Assembly (NCBI RefSeq): GCF_903819335.1
Contig: NZ_CAIJDE010000043.1
Location: forward strand, 186,001 to 250,000
Source of the DNA: Flavobacterium panici
GTDB lineage: Bacteria; Bacteroidota; Bacteroidia; Flavobacteriales; Flavobacteriaceae
Length of the DNA: 64,000 bases
Reading direction: 5' to 3'
Every line of letters begins with the position of its first letter. The stretch's first letter is position 1. Below are positions 24,845-35,281 of the stretch, in pieces. The notes under the pieces were generated by a model that searched no databases, was not told the origin of the DNA, and saw only the letters and a list, made by a program, of their open reading frames with translations. Both the position numbers and the translations under genes were made by a program.

Positions 24845-26989
24845 TTAGAGCATCTTTTCTCTTTCCCAAAAACGATGTCTTCCTAAAGCTTTTATAAAAG
24901 AAGTGTTTAAAGCTTTGTCAGCAATAGTATTGCTAATTAAAACTCCTGCATCCTTCTCTTTTATATCGCTGTTTGTTTTTATTATTTGAATTCCTTCTGC
25001 TTCAGCTGCAATAAACTTACAGTGATTATAGGAATCATTTATAAATTCTTTCACTTCCTTGATTCTTGAAAGTTCTTTAATTCCTTTTCCTCCCGGAATA
25101 AAAACCCCGTCAAAAAGTACTGAAGCTGCAATTTTATAAGTTTGATCCACCGGAATGGCTGTTCCGTCTTCTGATGTAATTGTTCCTAAATGCGGTGCAA
25201 TAATTACTGCTTTTGCACCTGCATTTTGAAGCGCCGTTTTCATTGCTTTTACTGATGATGCATTTACGCCTTCAGCACATAAAAAAGCAATCTGGCGTGT
25301 TGCAATAGTATTCGAAATAGTTGGATTTTTCAGCATACTTAAAGCATCAGAGTTTTTAATGCTTTGTTTCACTTTTGTTGGTTCGTGATTGCCTTTATCA
25401 TCAGCGCCAACTCCATGATTGATGGGTTTTTCGATATTCTTTGGAACCGGAATTCCTAAGGATTTGGCAACTTTTGATGCCAGATTACCATCAACTTGAT
25501 TTAGCAGTCCAAGCATTCTTTCTCTAATTGCAACAGTTTCAACTTTACCAAGTTCAAAAGACAATGCGTTTGCAATATGATCTTGTTCTACCGGAGTCTG
25601 GCTGTTATAAAAAAGTACGGCCTGACTAAAATGATCTGAAAAACTTTCGCTTCGTTCTCTTATTTTATGAGCATCAATTCGCTCATTAAAACTGGCAAAA
25701 CCTCCTTCGTCAATTTTTGCCTGAAAAGGACATCCGCCGCCTAGGGAATTAGGATGATAACTTACTTTACCAACTGCAATTTCCTGACGCATATGCCCGT
25801 CACGCTGGTTGTTGTGCATAGGCGCAATGGTTCTGTTAATTGGTATTTCATGAAAATTAGGACTTCCTAACCTTGATAATTGTGTATCTGTATAAGAAAA
25901 TAAACGGCCTTGTAATAACGGATCATTTGTGAAATCAATTCCCGGAACTATATGCCCCGGATGGAACGCAACCTGTTCTGTTTCTGCAAAAAAATTGTCT
26001 GGGTTTTTATCCAGCACCATTCTTCCAATAATGGTTACCGGAACCAATTCTTCAGGAACTAATTTTGTTGGGTCTAAAAGGTCAAAATCATATTTATGTT
26101 CATCGCTTTCCGGAATAATCTGAACGCCTAATTCCCATTCAGGGAAATTTCCGGTATCGATCGCTTCCCATAAATCCAGTTTATGAAAATCAGAATTTTT
26201 ACCTGATATTTTTTGTGCTTCGTCCCAGGCAACAGCATGAGTTCCTAATTTTGGTTTCCAATGAAATTTTACAAAATGAGATTCGTTTTGTGCATTCACA
26301 AATCTAAAGGTGTGAACTCCAAAACCTTCCATCATTCTTAAACTTCTCGGTATTGCCCTGTCGCTCATTACCCACATAACCATATGCATGGATTCTGGCA
26401 TTAAGGAAATAAAATCCCAAAAAGTATCATGTGCAGACGCGGCCTGCGGAATTTCATTGTGCGGTTCGCCTTTAACAGCGTGAATTAAATCTGGAAATTT
26501 CATGGCATCCTGAATAAAGAATACCGGAACATTGTTTCCAACTAAATCAAAAATACCTTCCTGAGTATAAAATTTTACGGCAAATCCACGAACATCGCGA
26601 GCCAAATCTGTTGATCCTCTTGAACCGGCAACAGTTGAAAACCTAACAAAAACGGGAGTTTTAATACTTGTATTGTTTAAAAATCCGGCTTTAGTATATT
26701 TTTCCATGGTTTTATAAAGTTCAAAATATCCATGAGCTCCAGAACCTCTTGCGTGAACGATTCGTTCCGGAATGCGTTCGTGATCAAAATGAGTTATTTT
26801 TTCTCTAAGAATAAAATCTTCTAAAAGAGACGGTCCTCTTTCTCCTGCCTTTAAGGAATTGTTATTATCATTAATCTTAACTCCCTGGTTAGTGGTCAAA
26901 AACTGATTTTCTCCATTCGATCTATTCAAATCTAAATCTCTTTGTTTTCCATCAGAATTATCCTGATTTGTTTTCTTTGAATTTTTCAT
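24845..26989 (-). CDS. katE: Large-subunit catalase (HPII type) with C-terminal DJ-1/PfpI-like domain
   Basis: A 714-residue monofunctional heme catalase. The distal His79 (RIVHARGSGAHG), Asn152 (LVGNNVPVFF) and proximal Tyr366 (RLFSYTDTQLSRLG) are all present. The core ends near 520, followed by a linker of about 60 residues and a PfpI/DJ-1-like domain of about 150 residues (IAFLCAEGVNASSVKAM ... DGVFIPGG) that lacks a nucleophile Cys, as in clade 2 enzymes. It decomposes hydrogen peroxide in the cytosol. A -7 box TAACTTTG is at 27076-27069, and a strong terminator follows. The symbol is by family. Confidence 0.95.
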   Translation of the reverse strand: MKNSKKTNQDNSDGKQRDLDLNRSNGENQFLTTNQGVKINDNNNSLKAGERGPSLLEDFILREKITHFDHERIPERIVHARGSGAHGYFELYKTMEKYTKAGFLNNTSIKTPVFVRFSTVAGSRGSTDLARDVRGFAVKFYTQEGIFDLVGNNVPVFFIQDAMKFPDLIHAVKGEPHNEIPQAASAHDTFWDFISLMPESMHMVMWVMSDRAIPRSLRMMEGFGVHTFRFVNAQNESHFVKFHWKPKLGTHAVAWDEAQKISGKNSDFHKLDLWEAIDTGNFPEWELGVQIIPESDEHKYDFDLLDPTKLVPEELVPVTIIGRMVLDKNPDNFFAETEQVAFHPGHIVPGIDFTNDPLLQGRLFSYTDTQLSRLGSPNFHEIPINRTIAPMHNNQRDGHMRQEIAVGKVSYHPNSLGGGCPFQAKIDEGGFASFNERIDAHKIRERSESFSDHFSQAVLFYNSQTPVEQDHIANALSFELGKVETVAIRERMLGLLNQVDGNLASKVAKSLGIPVPKNIEKPINHGVGADDKGNHEPTKVKQSIKNSDALSMLKNPTISNTIATRQIAFLCAEGVNASSVKAMKTALQNAGAKAVIIAPHLGTITSEDGTAIPVDQTYKIAASVLFDGVFIPGGKGIKELSRIKEVKEFINDSYNHCKFIAAEAEGIQIIKTNSDIKEKDAGVLISNTIADKALNTSFIKALGRHRFWEREKML

Positions 26990-27254
26990 TTGTTTCTTGA
27001 TTTAAAATGTATTGGTGACTTAATAATTGATCTATTTCGATAGAAGAATATTTAGCAAAATAGCTAAACAAAGTTAGAAGGCTTTTCATGTTAAATATTA
27101 TACAATTTGGTTTCAGGCTTATAACATTCATATTACAATATCCATGATATCAATTATTTAATCCTATAATTATATAATTACGAAATCTAATCGTATAACT
27201 AAAAAAGGTGTTTCTAAAAGTAATTTTGAGTAAGTCACTTTAAAAACACCGTAC

Positions 27255-27737
27255 ATGATTTTTAATGTTATTATACAATTGGTTGTGGTTTCAATTATGG
27301 CAACATCAGCCATGACGTGGTTTAGTTATGCCATGTCAAAAAGCTTTAGAGAATTGTATAAAGAACCGGTGCTTTTGAGTTATGCTATCGACAAAATGAA
27401 AATAGAGCTCTCACCGAAGTCAAAAAAAATCTGGGGCTGGTTATTACATTATATAATTGGTCTTTTGTTTGTTATAGGATATCATATTATTTGGGTAAAG
27501 GATATACTGCCAATTTCACCGTTAAGCGCTCTTATATTAGGAGTGATAAGCGGTGTAGTTGGCATAGTCAGCTGGATAATTATTTTTAAGATGACCCACC
27601 ATCACCCCCCAATTGATTTTAAGGGTTATTACATTCAGCTGTTCTTTGCCCATATAATTTTTGCCATTGTCGCCACGGCGCTCTACTCTGTTACGTTAAC
27701 ACTTTTAATATTAGCAAACGCTTATGTCACTGTCTAA
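27255..27737 (+). CDS. Four-helix membrane protein preceding LigD
   Basis: A 160-residue protein with four predicted membrane spans (about 5-25, 60-80, 90-112, 130-155) and a conserved-looking MATSAMTWFSYAMSK, an HHHPP cluster near 116 and IELSPKSKKIWGWLLHY. I do not recognise the family. Its stop codon lies 14 nt inside the ligD frame, so translation of the two is probably coupled. A -7-like TAATTTTG is at 27221-27228. Whether it serves DNA repair is unknown. Confidence 0.8.
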   Translation: MIFNVIIQLVVVSIMATSAMTWFSYAMSKSFRELYKEPVLLSYAIDKMKIELSPKSKKIWGWLLHYIIGLLFVIGYHIIWVKDILPISPLSALILGVISGVVGIVSWIIIFKMTHHHPPIDFKGYYIQLFFAHIIFAIVATALYSVTLTLLILANAYVTV

Positions 27738-30273
27738 ATACAACGAAAAAAGAGATTTTAAACAAACCCGCGAACCAAAGGGTAAAATCGGAAAATCAGC
27801 AAGTGAATTGATTTTTGTCGTTCAAAAACATGCTGCATCACATTTGCATTATGATTTTAGGTTAGAAATGGACGGCGTTCTTAAAAGCTGGGCTGTTCCA
27901 AAAGGTCCGTCACTTGATCCGGAAGTAAAACGCCTCGCCATGATGGTCGAAGATCATCCTTACAGTTATAAAGATTTTGAAGGTACTATTCCCGAAGGAA
28001 ATTATGGTGCCGGAAATGTTATTGTCTGGGATAACGGAACGTATACTTCTGACGAAAAAACCGCCTCAGACGAAAAACAATTATTAGCCGATTTGAAAAA
28101 AGGACGTTTAAGTTTTATCTTAAAAGGAAAAAAACTTAAAGGGGAATTTTCATTGGTAAAACTTCACGGAAAACAGGAAAACGCCTGGCTGTTGATCAAG
28201 AAACAAGATAAATATGCTACAGATACTGATATTTTAGAAAAAAATAAATCGGTTATTTCGAAAAGAAGTTTAGAAGAACTGGAGAAAAAATCTGAAAAAA
28301 TAAAGGCAAAACCAGAAGAAAAAGAAGAAAAGCAAACGATAAAAAAAAAGTCTAAAGCCAAACCTGCCGAAGTTTCTTTTGTAAAACCAATGCTTGCCAC
28401 TACAGTCGAAAAACCTTTTGATGATGAAGAATGGGTTTTTGAAAATAAATATGACGGTTATCGTACTGTTGCCGTTATTAATCCGGATGAAGTAAATTTA
28501 TTCAGCAGAAATCAAATTTCGTTTAATGTCAGTTTTAAACCCATTGCAGACGAATTGAAAAAAATAGATCACACCGTAATTCTGGATGGTGAAATCGTGG
28601 TTGAAAATGAATCCGGAAAAGCTGATTTTCAACTTCTTCAAAATTATCTTAAAACAGGAATCGGAAACCTAAAATATTATGTTTTTGACCTGCTCAATTT
28701 AGATGGAAATTCGGTTACAGACCTTTCTCTGCTTGACAGAAAAGAACTTTTGAAAATTTTATTTAATAAATATGATTTTACAAATGTTTTTTATTCGGAA
28801 CATACTATTGGGGACGGAATTAAACAATTTGCAAAAGCCCGAAAAAATAACAGCGAAGGCATTATTGCCAAAAAAGCTGACAGTACTTATACTATAGCCA
28901 GCAGAAGTAATAACTGGCTTAAAATTAAAATTTCTAATGAAGAAGAAGCTATCATCATTGGAATAACAGAACCTAAAAATTCCCGAAAATACTTTGGCGC
29001 CATTTTACTGGGCCAATATAATGACGGAGAATTAAAATATATTGGAAAATGCGGAACGGGTTTTTCAGAAGAAGTTCTAAAGGAGCTTTATACAAAGCTT
29101 AAACCGTTATTTCTGGATAAATCCCCGTTAAGCGAAAAAGTTCCAATAAGAGATAAAATTCAATGGGTTAAACCCAAAGTTGTCTGTCAGGTTAAATATT
29201 CAGAATGGACACAGGATAATAACCTGAGACATCCTGTTTATCTGGGATTAAGAATTGATAAAAAAGCCAATGAAGTTGTTTTCAGTGGCAAAAGCAAAAC
29301 TAACCTCAAGCAAAATAAAATGGAAGATTTAAAAGAACACAAAACCGAAAATGATTACGATTTAAAAGTTGGAAAAACCACTTTACATTTAACAAATCAA
29401 AACAAAATATATTTTCCCGCTGACGGTATTACAAAAGGCGAAATTATTCAATATTACAATGAAGTTTCATCCCTTATTCTGCCTTATTTAAAAGATCGTC
29501 CGGAATCTATGAACCGCTTTCCTAACGGAATTGATGCGCCGAGTTTTTATCAAAAAGATATTGATCTGGAGAAAACTCCAAAATGGCTCAAAACCAAAAA
29601 AATATTCTCAGAATCGAACGAAGAAAACATAGATTATCTTATTTGCAATGATAAGGAAACATTGCTTTATATGGCAAATTTGGGCTGTATAGAAATTAAT
29701 CCGTGGAATTCGACCATAAAAAACATTCATAATCCCGACTGGCTTGTAATGGACCTTGATCCTGCAAAAGAAGACGATTTTCATATTGTTGTTGAAACTG
29801 CACAAGTTGTAAAACAAGTTATGGATGAATTGGAAACGGAATGTTTGTGCAAAACTTCGGGCGCGACAGGGTTACATATTTATATTCCGCTTGGTGCACA
29901 ATACGATTATGATTCGATAAAAATTTTAGGAGAATTAATCGCCAAGGAAGTTCAGACAAGGCTTCCGGATATTACAACAATTGAGCGAAGCATCAAAAAA
30001 CGAGATAATAAACTTTATATCGATTATCTGCAAAACCGCCGCGGACAAACTTTGGCCGCGCCTTATTCTGTTCGTCCTAAACCTGGTGCAACAGTTTCAA
30101 CACCTTTAGAATGGAGTGAAGTTACTACTAAATTACATCCGTCGCAGTTTACGATTAAAAATGTATTACAGCGATTTGAGAAAAAAGGGGATTTATGGGA
30201 ACCTGTTTTATCAAAAGGTGCCAATATTAAAAAGATAATCAAGAAATTAGAAGAGAAACAAGAAAGAGTCTAA
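27724..30273 (+). CDS. ligD: DNA ligase D (phosphoesterase-ligase-polymerase)
   Basis: An 849-residue multi-domain repair enzyme. Residues 1-160 form the 3'-phosphoesterase domain with His40-x-His42-x-Asp44 ([12 protein letters not shown]). A Lys/Glu-rich linker (about 165-215) leads to the ATP-dependent ligase domain, with adenylated Lys242 in ENKYDGYR and an OB-fold to about 530. The C-terminal primase-polymerase domain (about 550-849) carries the metal-binding Asp pair in LVMDLDP near 677. Order is PE-ligase-polymerase. It seals double-strand breaks with Ku. The gene ends 4 nt inside the convergent ku gene. Confidence 0.96.
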   Translation: MSLSKYNEKRDFKQTREPKGKIGKSASELIFVVQKHAASHLHYDFRLEMDGVLKSWAVPKGPSLDPEVKRLAMMVEDHPYSYKDFEGTIPEGNYGAGNVIVWDNGTYTSDEKTASDEKQLLADLKKGRLSFILKGKKLKGEFSLVKLHGKQENAWLLIKKQDKYATDTDILEKNKSVISKRSLEELEKKSEKIKAKPEEKEEKQTIKKKSKAKPAEVSFVKPMLATTVEKPFDDEEWVFENKYDGYRTVAVINPDEVNLFSRNQISFNVSFKPIADELKKIDHTVILDGEIVVENESGKADFQLLQNYLKTGIGNLKYYVFDLLNLDGNSVTDLSLLDRKELLKILFNKYDFTNVFYSEHTIGDGIKQFAKARKNNSEGIIAKKADSTYTIASRSNNWLKIKISNEEEAIIIGITEPKNSRKYFGAILLGQYNDGELKYIGKCGTGFSEEVLKELYTKLKPLFLDKSPLSEKVPIRDKIQWVKPKVVCQVKYSEWTQDNNLRHPVYLGLRIDKKANEVVFSGKSKTNLKQNKMEDLKEHKTENDYDLKVGKTTLHLTNQNKIYFPADGITKGEIIQYYNEVSSLILPYLKDRPESMNRFPNGIDAPSFYQKDIDLEKTPKWLKTKKIFSESNEENIDYLICNDKETLLYMANLGCIEINPWNSTIKNIHNPDWLVMDLDPAKEDDFHIVVETAQVVKQVMDELETECLCKTSGATGLHIYIPLGAQYDYDSIKILGELIAKEVQTRLPDITTIERSIKKRDNKLYIDYLQNRRGQTLAAPYSVRPKPGATVSTPLEWSEVTTKLHPSQFTIKNVLQRFEKKGDLWEPVLSKGANIKKIIKKLEEKQERV

Positions 30274-31046
30274 GATGACTTTTTCTTTGTTTCTAAACTC
30301 GCTTTCAGCATTGACATTAAATCGTCGCTTTGTTTGCTGTGCACCACTTTAAGTTTAGGCGCTTTGGCTGTTTTTCCTTTGGCTTTCTTTTTAATTATAT
30401 CCAAAAGTTTGGCGGTATATTCATCTTTAAAACCCGTAATATCAAATTTCTCAGTAAGTTGGTCGATTAGTTTTTCGGCCATATCCATTTCTTTGGTGGC
30501 TTTTTTAGAAACCGGAGGCAGTTTTAATTCGTCTGTAGCCCTGATTTCCTGTTCAAAACGAATTCGGTTTAAAACAATGACATTTTTGTATGGTTTTAAA
30601 ATCGCAAGACTTTCTTTGTTTCGTAAAACAAAACGCGTTACGCCTACTTTTCCTGAAGCTTCAAGTGCATCACGAAGCAATCCGTATGCATTCATTGCGC
30701 CTTTATCCGGTTCCAGATAATACGGCTGTTCGTAATAAATACTTTGAATTTCTTTTTCGAGAACAAAACTTTCTATAGCAATTGTTTTCGTTTTGATCGC
30801 ATCTGCGGCTTCAAAATCAGAATCCTCTAAAATGACATATTTATCTTCAATTTTATAGCCTTTTACAATATTGGCAAAATCAACTTCTTTACCCGTATCT
30901 TCATTAACACGCTTGAATTTAATATTGGCGTGGTCTTTTTTATCCAGCATGTCCATATCAAGACTACTCTCCTCTACCGCCGAAAACATTTTTATTGGAA
31001 TATTAATCAATCCAAAACTCACTGAACCTGTCCATATCGATCTCAT
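30270..31046 (-). CDS. ku: Ku, non-homologous end-joining protein
   Basis: A 258-residue bacterial Ku. It opens [19 protein letters not shown], the family hallmark, and has the DEHAN-type bridge ([14 protein letters not shown]) and the [20 protein letters not shown] segment. The last 50 residues are Lys-rich ([17 protein letters not shown]), the tail that helps DNA threading and LigD recruitment. It forms a homodimer ring on DNA ends. The stop overlaps that of ligD by 4 nt in convergent orientation. Confidence 0.96.
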   Translation of the reverse strand: MRSIWTGSVSFGLINIPIKMFSAVEESSLDMDMLDKKDHANIKFKRVNEDTGKEVDFANIVKGYKIEDKYVILEDSDFEAADAIKTKTIAIESFVLEKEIQSIYYEQPYYLEPDKGAMNAYGLLRDALEASGKVGVTRFVLRNKESLAILKPYKNVIVLNRIRFEQEIRATDELKLPPVSKKATKEMDMAEKLIDQLTEKFDITGFKDEYTAKLLDIIKKKAKGKTAKAPKLKVVHSKQSDDLMSMLKASLETKKKSS

Positions 31047-31140
31047 AACTCTTTCATTTAATTAGCTTTAAAATTAAATCACAAACACTGATATAGTTTT
31101 ATAACATTCATCAAAAACTTTTATAAAATAACGACCAAAA

Positions 31141-31166
31141 AAAAACGGTGCATAAGCACCGTTTTT
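31141..31166 (-). terminator. Rho-independent terminator
   Basis: Stem AAAAACGGTGC / GCACCGTTTTT with a 4-nt loop ATAA, 36 nt past the stop of the PQQ sugar dehydrogenase gene, with T runs both ways. Confidence 0.88.
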
Positions 31167-31201
31167 TATAATTAACAATTAATAATTAACCATTCAAATA
31201 A

Positions 31202-32431
31202 TTATTTTTTGTCGATTTTATAAAGTCTTCCCTGATCTGTTACCGCATACAAAGCACCATCTGCACCTTGCGTAATATCTCTAAAACGCTGACCTTCGCC
31301 TGCCAATAATCTTTCTTCGCCAACTACTTTATTATCTCTGATAACAAGTCTGGCAATATGCGTAGCGCTTAACGAACCTATGAAAAGATTATTTTCCCAT
31401 TCCGGTACACGATTTCCAGAGTAGAAAGTCATACCGCTAGGCGAAATCACAGGATCCCAGTAATAAACCGGTTGTTCCATTCCGTCTTTCTGCTGAATAG
31501 CATCGCCAATTGGCTGTCCGCTGTATTCAATTCCGTACGTAATAGTTGGCCATCCATAATTTGTTCCGGCTTTCAAACGGTTGATTTCGTCACCACCTCT
31601 TGGTCCGTGTTCGCTCTCCCAGATTTCTTTTGTAACCGGGTGCATAGCAAGTCCTTGTGGGTTTCTGTGTCCATATGTGAAAATTTCAGGTAATGCATTT
31701 GCACCGCCAAAAGTTGGATTTCCGGGTGCAGGCTGTCCGTCTTTTGTAATTCTGACTACTTTACCAAGACTTGCTGTTAAAGATTGTGCCAAAGGTCTGG
31801 TTTGCAAAACAGAACGTTCACCCGTACTTACCACAAGATTTCCGGTTTGATCAAACAGAATTCTTCCGCCATAATGTAAATCACTTGGATTTGCAGGACT
31901 TGAACGATAAATTACGGTTGCGTTTTCGATAGTTTTTTCATCATTTGCCAGTTTTCCCTTTGCAACAGCAGAAATATTTCCACCTGCAACTGCTTCAGAA
32001 AACACCCAGTAAATCATTTTATTTGTTGCATAATCAGGATCAAGGCATAAACCTAATAAACCTCCCTGATTGGCAGGATTTACGGCAGGTAAACCTGTAA
32101 TTGGCGCACTCACTACTCCAGCAGTTGTCACGATACGCAATGTTCCTGTTGTTTTTTGAGTTACCAAAAGTCGGCCGTCTGGAAGCACTTTTACACCCCA
32201 CGGACTTGTAAGCGCCGATGTAATGATGTCGGCTTTATATTCTGTATTGGTAGTCATTCCGCTAATTCTGGTTTGTCCGGCAAAAGCAGGTTTATATTGA
32301 GTGTTTGCAGGATTTGTTTCTACAGGGTTCGTTACGGTTCCGCCTCCATTTTCAGGATCATCATCGTTGTTGTTGCAGCTAAAGGCAAATAATGCACTCG
32401 AAAGAATCAAAATGTACTTTAAATTTTTCAT
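31202..32431 (-). CDS. PQQ-dependent sugar dehydrogenase lipoprotein
   Basis: A 409-residue protein with a lipoprotein signal (LFAFSC, Cys19) and a short Asp/Asn spacer. The beta-propeller has the aldose/sorbosone dehydrogenase motifs: SPWGVKVLPDGRLLVT, GGLLGLCLDPDY, LHYGGRILFD, YGHRNPQGLA and WESEHGPRGGDEINRL. It oxidises aldose sugars or sorbosone at the periplasmic face with a PQQ cofactor; no pqq genes are in the window. A terminator follows, so it is monocistronic. Confidence 0.9.
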   Translation of the reverse strand: MKNLKYILILSSALFAFSCNNNDDDPENGGGTVTNPVETNPANTQYKPAFAGQTRISGMTTNTEYKADIITSALTSPWGVKVLPDGRLLVTQKTTGTLRIVTTAGVVSAPITGLPAVNPANQGGLLGLCLDPDYATNKMIYWVFSEAVAGGNISAVAKGKLANDEKTIENATVIYRSSPANPSDLHYGGRILFDQTGNLVVSTGERSVLQTRPLAQSLTASLGKVVRITKDGQPAPGNPTFGGANALPEIFTYGHRNPQGLAMHPVTKEIWESEHGPRGGDEINRLKAGTNYGWPTITYGIEYSGQPIGDAIQQKDGMEQPVYYWDPVISPSGMTFYSGNRVPEWENNLFIGSLSATHIARLVIRDNKVVGEERLLAGEGQRFRDITQGADGALYAVTDQGRLYKIDKK

Positions 32432-32552
32432 CGTAGATATTTATTAAATTAATTTGGGTTATAACTTCAAATATCTAAAATAAAAATTCAAAAATTTTAT
32501 ATAATTTAAGATAAGACTTACAGAATTTATATTGAATTTCGATCCCGATTAT

Positions 32553-32726
32553 CATTCCATAGGAATGTTTCATTGATAGAAAAAAATAATAATTGTCCGG
32601 GTTTACGTTCCGTAGGAACGTTTGATACGTTCGATTATTAAAAATGATGCCATAACCAAACGTTCCTACGGAACGTAAAAAATAATAGCATAATTTTTTT
32701 TCTACCGACGAGATTTTCCTACGGAA
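32553..32726. repeat. Second cluster of REP-like palindromes
   Basis: CATTCCATAGGAATG (32553), ACGTTCCGTAGGAACGT (32605), ACGTTCCTACGGAACGT (32661) and a shorter TTCCTACGGAA (32716) occur in 175 nt, with CTACCGAC at 32702-32709 as in the 20.3-kb cluster. The stem sequence differs from that cluster but the architecture and flank are alike. It occupies most of the gap 32432-32758. Confidence 0.8.
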
Positions 32727-32758
32727 CATAAAATATCATACAAACAATTTTGTCATAA

Positions 32759-34963
32759 CTACCAACTGTATTTCAATATCAATCTGGCATTAAATGGTGT
32801 TCCTGCCGTAAAATGAATTTCTTCAACAGGATCTGTTTCATTTGCCAAACGTGATTCTGTCAAGAATTGAGTTTCCTTCCATTTTGTATTAAAAATATTG
32901 TCGATGTTTACCCCTATCGAAACTTTTTTAATTTGATAATTTACTGAGAAATCGGTGATGCAATATCCTTTTGCCACAACCGAATTATCTTCATTCGCCG
33001 GACGATCACCCAGAAATCTCGTTCTTAAACTTCCCGAAAACCCTTTTAAATCTTTTACCGAAAATCCGTTCATTAAAGTATGAACCGGAGCAAGCGGTAA
33101 ATAATCATTTCCTTTTGATTCGTCGATAGAACGTGCGTGTGTATACGTATAATCAGTATTCCAAAATAACCAATTGGTTAACTGATATCTAAAACCAAAA
33201 TCAAAACCTTTACGTTCTGTTTTTCCGCTTGGTTCAACAACCGCTTCGTCGCCCACATACACAAATTCCTGTGCTAAATACAAATACCAAATGGCTGAGT
33301 TTATGATCATTCTTGGAAACGGTTTCCAGTTAATTCCTAAATCGGCACCGTAGGTTTCAGGCAGGATTTTTTCCCCTTTTTGCGCTACAACTACGCGTGT
33401 ATCGTTACTGTGAAATCCTTTTCCTAATTTTAAAAAATACTGAAGTTTATCATTTTGAGTATAAAGGAAATTCAGTTTTGGGCTTACAATCGCTTTTGTC
33501 TGCGTTTGATTCGTGTAAGTTGAAGCCAGTTGATCTTCATATCCAAACTTGAAATAATCCAAACGCAAACCTCCATTTATTAACCATTTTCCAGATGTAA
33601 AATCTAAACTGCTATAAGTAAACAAATTCGTCTGGTTTACAGTTCCTAAACTCAAATATTCTAAAACTGTTTTTCGATTTAAAGTATGCGATAATTCTAC
33701 ATCTTTATTATTGTCGTTTCTTAAACCTGCACCTAGTTTAAAAAGCCATTTTTCACTTAACTTCTCATTATATTCTGACTGAAAACCAACAATTGCTCTG
33801 TTTTCTTTTTGTTTGATTTGGTCGCCATTTACAGGATCATTCAGGAAAAAAGTAAAATTCGAATACAATTCAAAATCGTATTTGCTCAAATATGCTGTGT
33901 TTTTAATATGCGTGTTTTCGTCGATTTTGGCGTCGTATTGTAAGTTGAAATTCGTTCTTCCGGTATTTCCGCCTTCATTTGGATCAATTGCTCCATAATG
34001 CGAAATTGTTCCGTCGTTCACTGCACGATCAGGAATTTGTCCGCTGGCATCCCATTGGCTTTTAAAATGCGAAACTGCAATTGTCAGTTTATCTCCGTTA
34101 TTCATTTTCGCAGCATATTTTCCAAACAAATTAATTCGGTTAAAGTTTTGCGACGCATCAAAATAACCATCGGTCATCATATATTCACCCGCAAAATAGG
34201 CCGACTGATTTTCTTTATTCAGCAAATTGAATAAAGCCACCGTGCGAAAAGTATCAAACTGTCCGCCTTCAAAAGAAAGTGAACTGTTTTGTAAAGCATT
34301 TTTAGTGTTAAAACCAACATATCCTGCGGTTGTAAAATCGCCTTTATCTGCAAAATAAGATCCTTTATCAAAATCGATATTATCTACCGTTTCCGGAATC
34401 ACAAAATGAAGATCGGCGTAACCTTGTCCGTGCGCGTGCGAAACCATATTCACCGGCATTCCGTCAACCGTAACATTAATATCCGTTCCGTGATCGCAGT
34501 CAAAACCTCTCAGGAAAATCTGCTCTGCTTTTCCCCCGCCCGCGTGCTGACCAATAAAAAGTCCCGGAACTTTTCGCAATAAATCCTGCGAATTGGATAC
34601 AGGCTGAATTTCTAAATCTATTTTGGAGATTGTATTAAGATATTTTAGATTATTGGTAATCGTAACTTCTTCCAATAAAAAAGGTTTTTCTTCTAATTGA
34701 ATCGATAGATTTTCATTTGATAAAAGCTTTATTTTCTGCGTAATAAATCCTTGTTCCGAAATTTGAAGGCTGTCGCCGATTTTAGTTTCTTCTAAAGTAA
34801 ATTTTCCGTTTATATCCGTATGAGCGTGCGTTTTAAAAATTAAATTCCGAATCAAAACATCAGATAATGGTTTTCCGTTTGCACCATTTACAGTTCCTGA
34901 AACTGCTTGTGATTTTGCCGAAAAAGTGAGGATAAAAACAGAGAAGAAAAATAGAAATCGCAT
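32759..34963 (-). CDS. TonB-dependent outer-membrane receptor with CarboxypepD_reg-like domain
   Basis: A 734-residue receptor counted from the Met that opens MRFLFFFSVFILTFSAKSQ. The frame continues 9 codons upstream to a TTG, which I reject because the signal peptide is better without it. Residues 20-100 form the CarboxypepD regulatory-like domain (VSGTVNGANGKPLSDVLIRN), then a plug (ISKIDLEIQPVSNSQDLLRKVPGLFIGQHAGGG), then a 22-strand barrel ending in an aromatic residue (YSW). Substrate is not evident; no SusD is adjacent. A REP cluster lies downstream. Confidence 0.92.
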   Translation of the reverse strand: MRFLFFFSVFILTFSAKSQAVSGTVNGANGKPLSDVLIRNLIFKTHAHTDINGKFTLEETKIGDSLQISEQGFITQKIKLLSNENLSIQLEEKPFLLEEVTITNNLKYLNTISKIDLEIQPVSNSQDLLRKVPGLFIGQHAGGGKAEQIFLRGFDCDHGTDINVTVDGMPVNMVSHAHGQGYADLHFVIPETVDNIDFDKGSYFADKGDFTTAGYVGFNTKNALQNSSLSFEGGQFDTFRTVALFNLLNKENQSAYFAGEYMMTDGYFDASQNFNRINLFGKYAAKMNNGDKLTIAVSHFKSQWDASGQIPDRAVNDGTISHYGAIDPNEGGNTGRTNFNLQYDAKIDENTHIKNTAYLSKYDFELYSNFTFFLNDPVNGDQIKQKENRAIVGFQSEYNEKLSEKWLFKLGAGLRNDNNKDVELSHTLNRKTVLEYLSLGTVNQTNLFTYSSLDFTSGKWLINGGLRLDYFKFGYEDQLASTYTNQTQTKAIVSPKLNFLYTQNDKLQYFLKLGKGFHSNDTRVVVAQKGEKILPETYGADLGINWKPFPRMIINSAIWYLYLAQEFVYVGDEAVVEPSGKTERKGFDFGFRYQLTNWLFWNTDYTYTHARSIDESKGNDYLPLAPVHTLMNGFSVKDLKGFSGSLRTRFLGDRPANEDNSVVAKGYCITDFSVNYQIKKVSIGVNIDNIFNTKWKETQFLTESRLANETDPVEEIHFTAGTPFNARLILKYSW

Positions 34964-35025
34964 GTAGTAAGTTTTGGTATTGGATCGCAAAAATACTATT
35001 CTGAGTTTTGGAATGCAATTAATTT

Positions 35026-35215
35026 TTTAACACATAGAGACATAGTTTTTCTTTGTGTATAAAGGCGTTTCACTTGTTTTTAATGCACATAGTTGTGCGT
35101 TTAAAACTTTGACAAAGCTGCGCCATCAAAATGCGTAAAGCTATGTGCAAAAAACCAGTTTTTTTTAATATCCTCTTTTCAAGAATTAAAAAATCTATGT
35201 TTCTATGTGTTTAAA
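35026..35215 (-). repeat. Intergenic repeat family, copy A
   Basis: About 190 bp bounded by CACATAGAGACATAG and CTATGTTTCTATGTG, reversed relative to copies at 36559 and 40233. It shares inner blocks AAAGGCGTTTCACTTG and GTTTAAAACTTTGACAAAGC with them. It fills most of the gap between the TonB receptor start and the alcohol-dehydrogenase-like gene. Confidence 0.85.
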
Positions 35216-35235
35216 TAAAACTGCAGTAAACAAAA

Positions 35236-35259
35236 AAATCCCATTAAAAAATGGGATTT
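35236..35259 (-). terminator. Rho-independent terminator
   Basis: Stem AAATCCCAT / ATGGGATTT with a 6-nt loop and following T run on the minus strand, 22 nt past the stop of the alcohol dehydrogenase-like gene. Confidence 0.8.
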
Positions 35260-35281
35260 CTTTACTATCTAAAAAATGCAA

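Noticed and set aside
34964..34990. N-terminal extension of the TonB receptor by a TTG start
   Set aside because: The later ATG gives a proper signal peptide; the extension adds MRSNTKTYY with no function.
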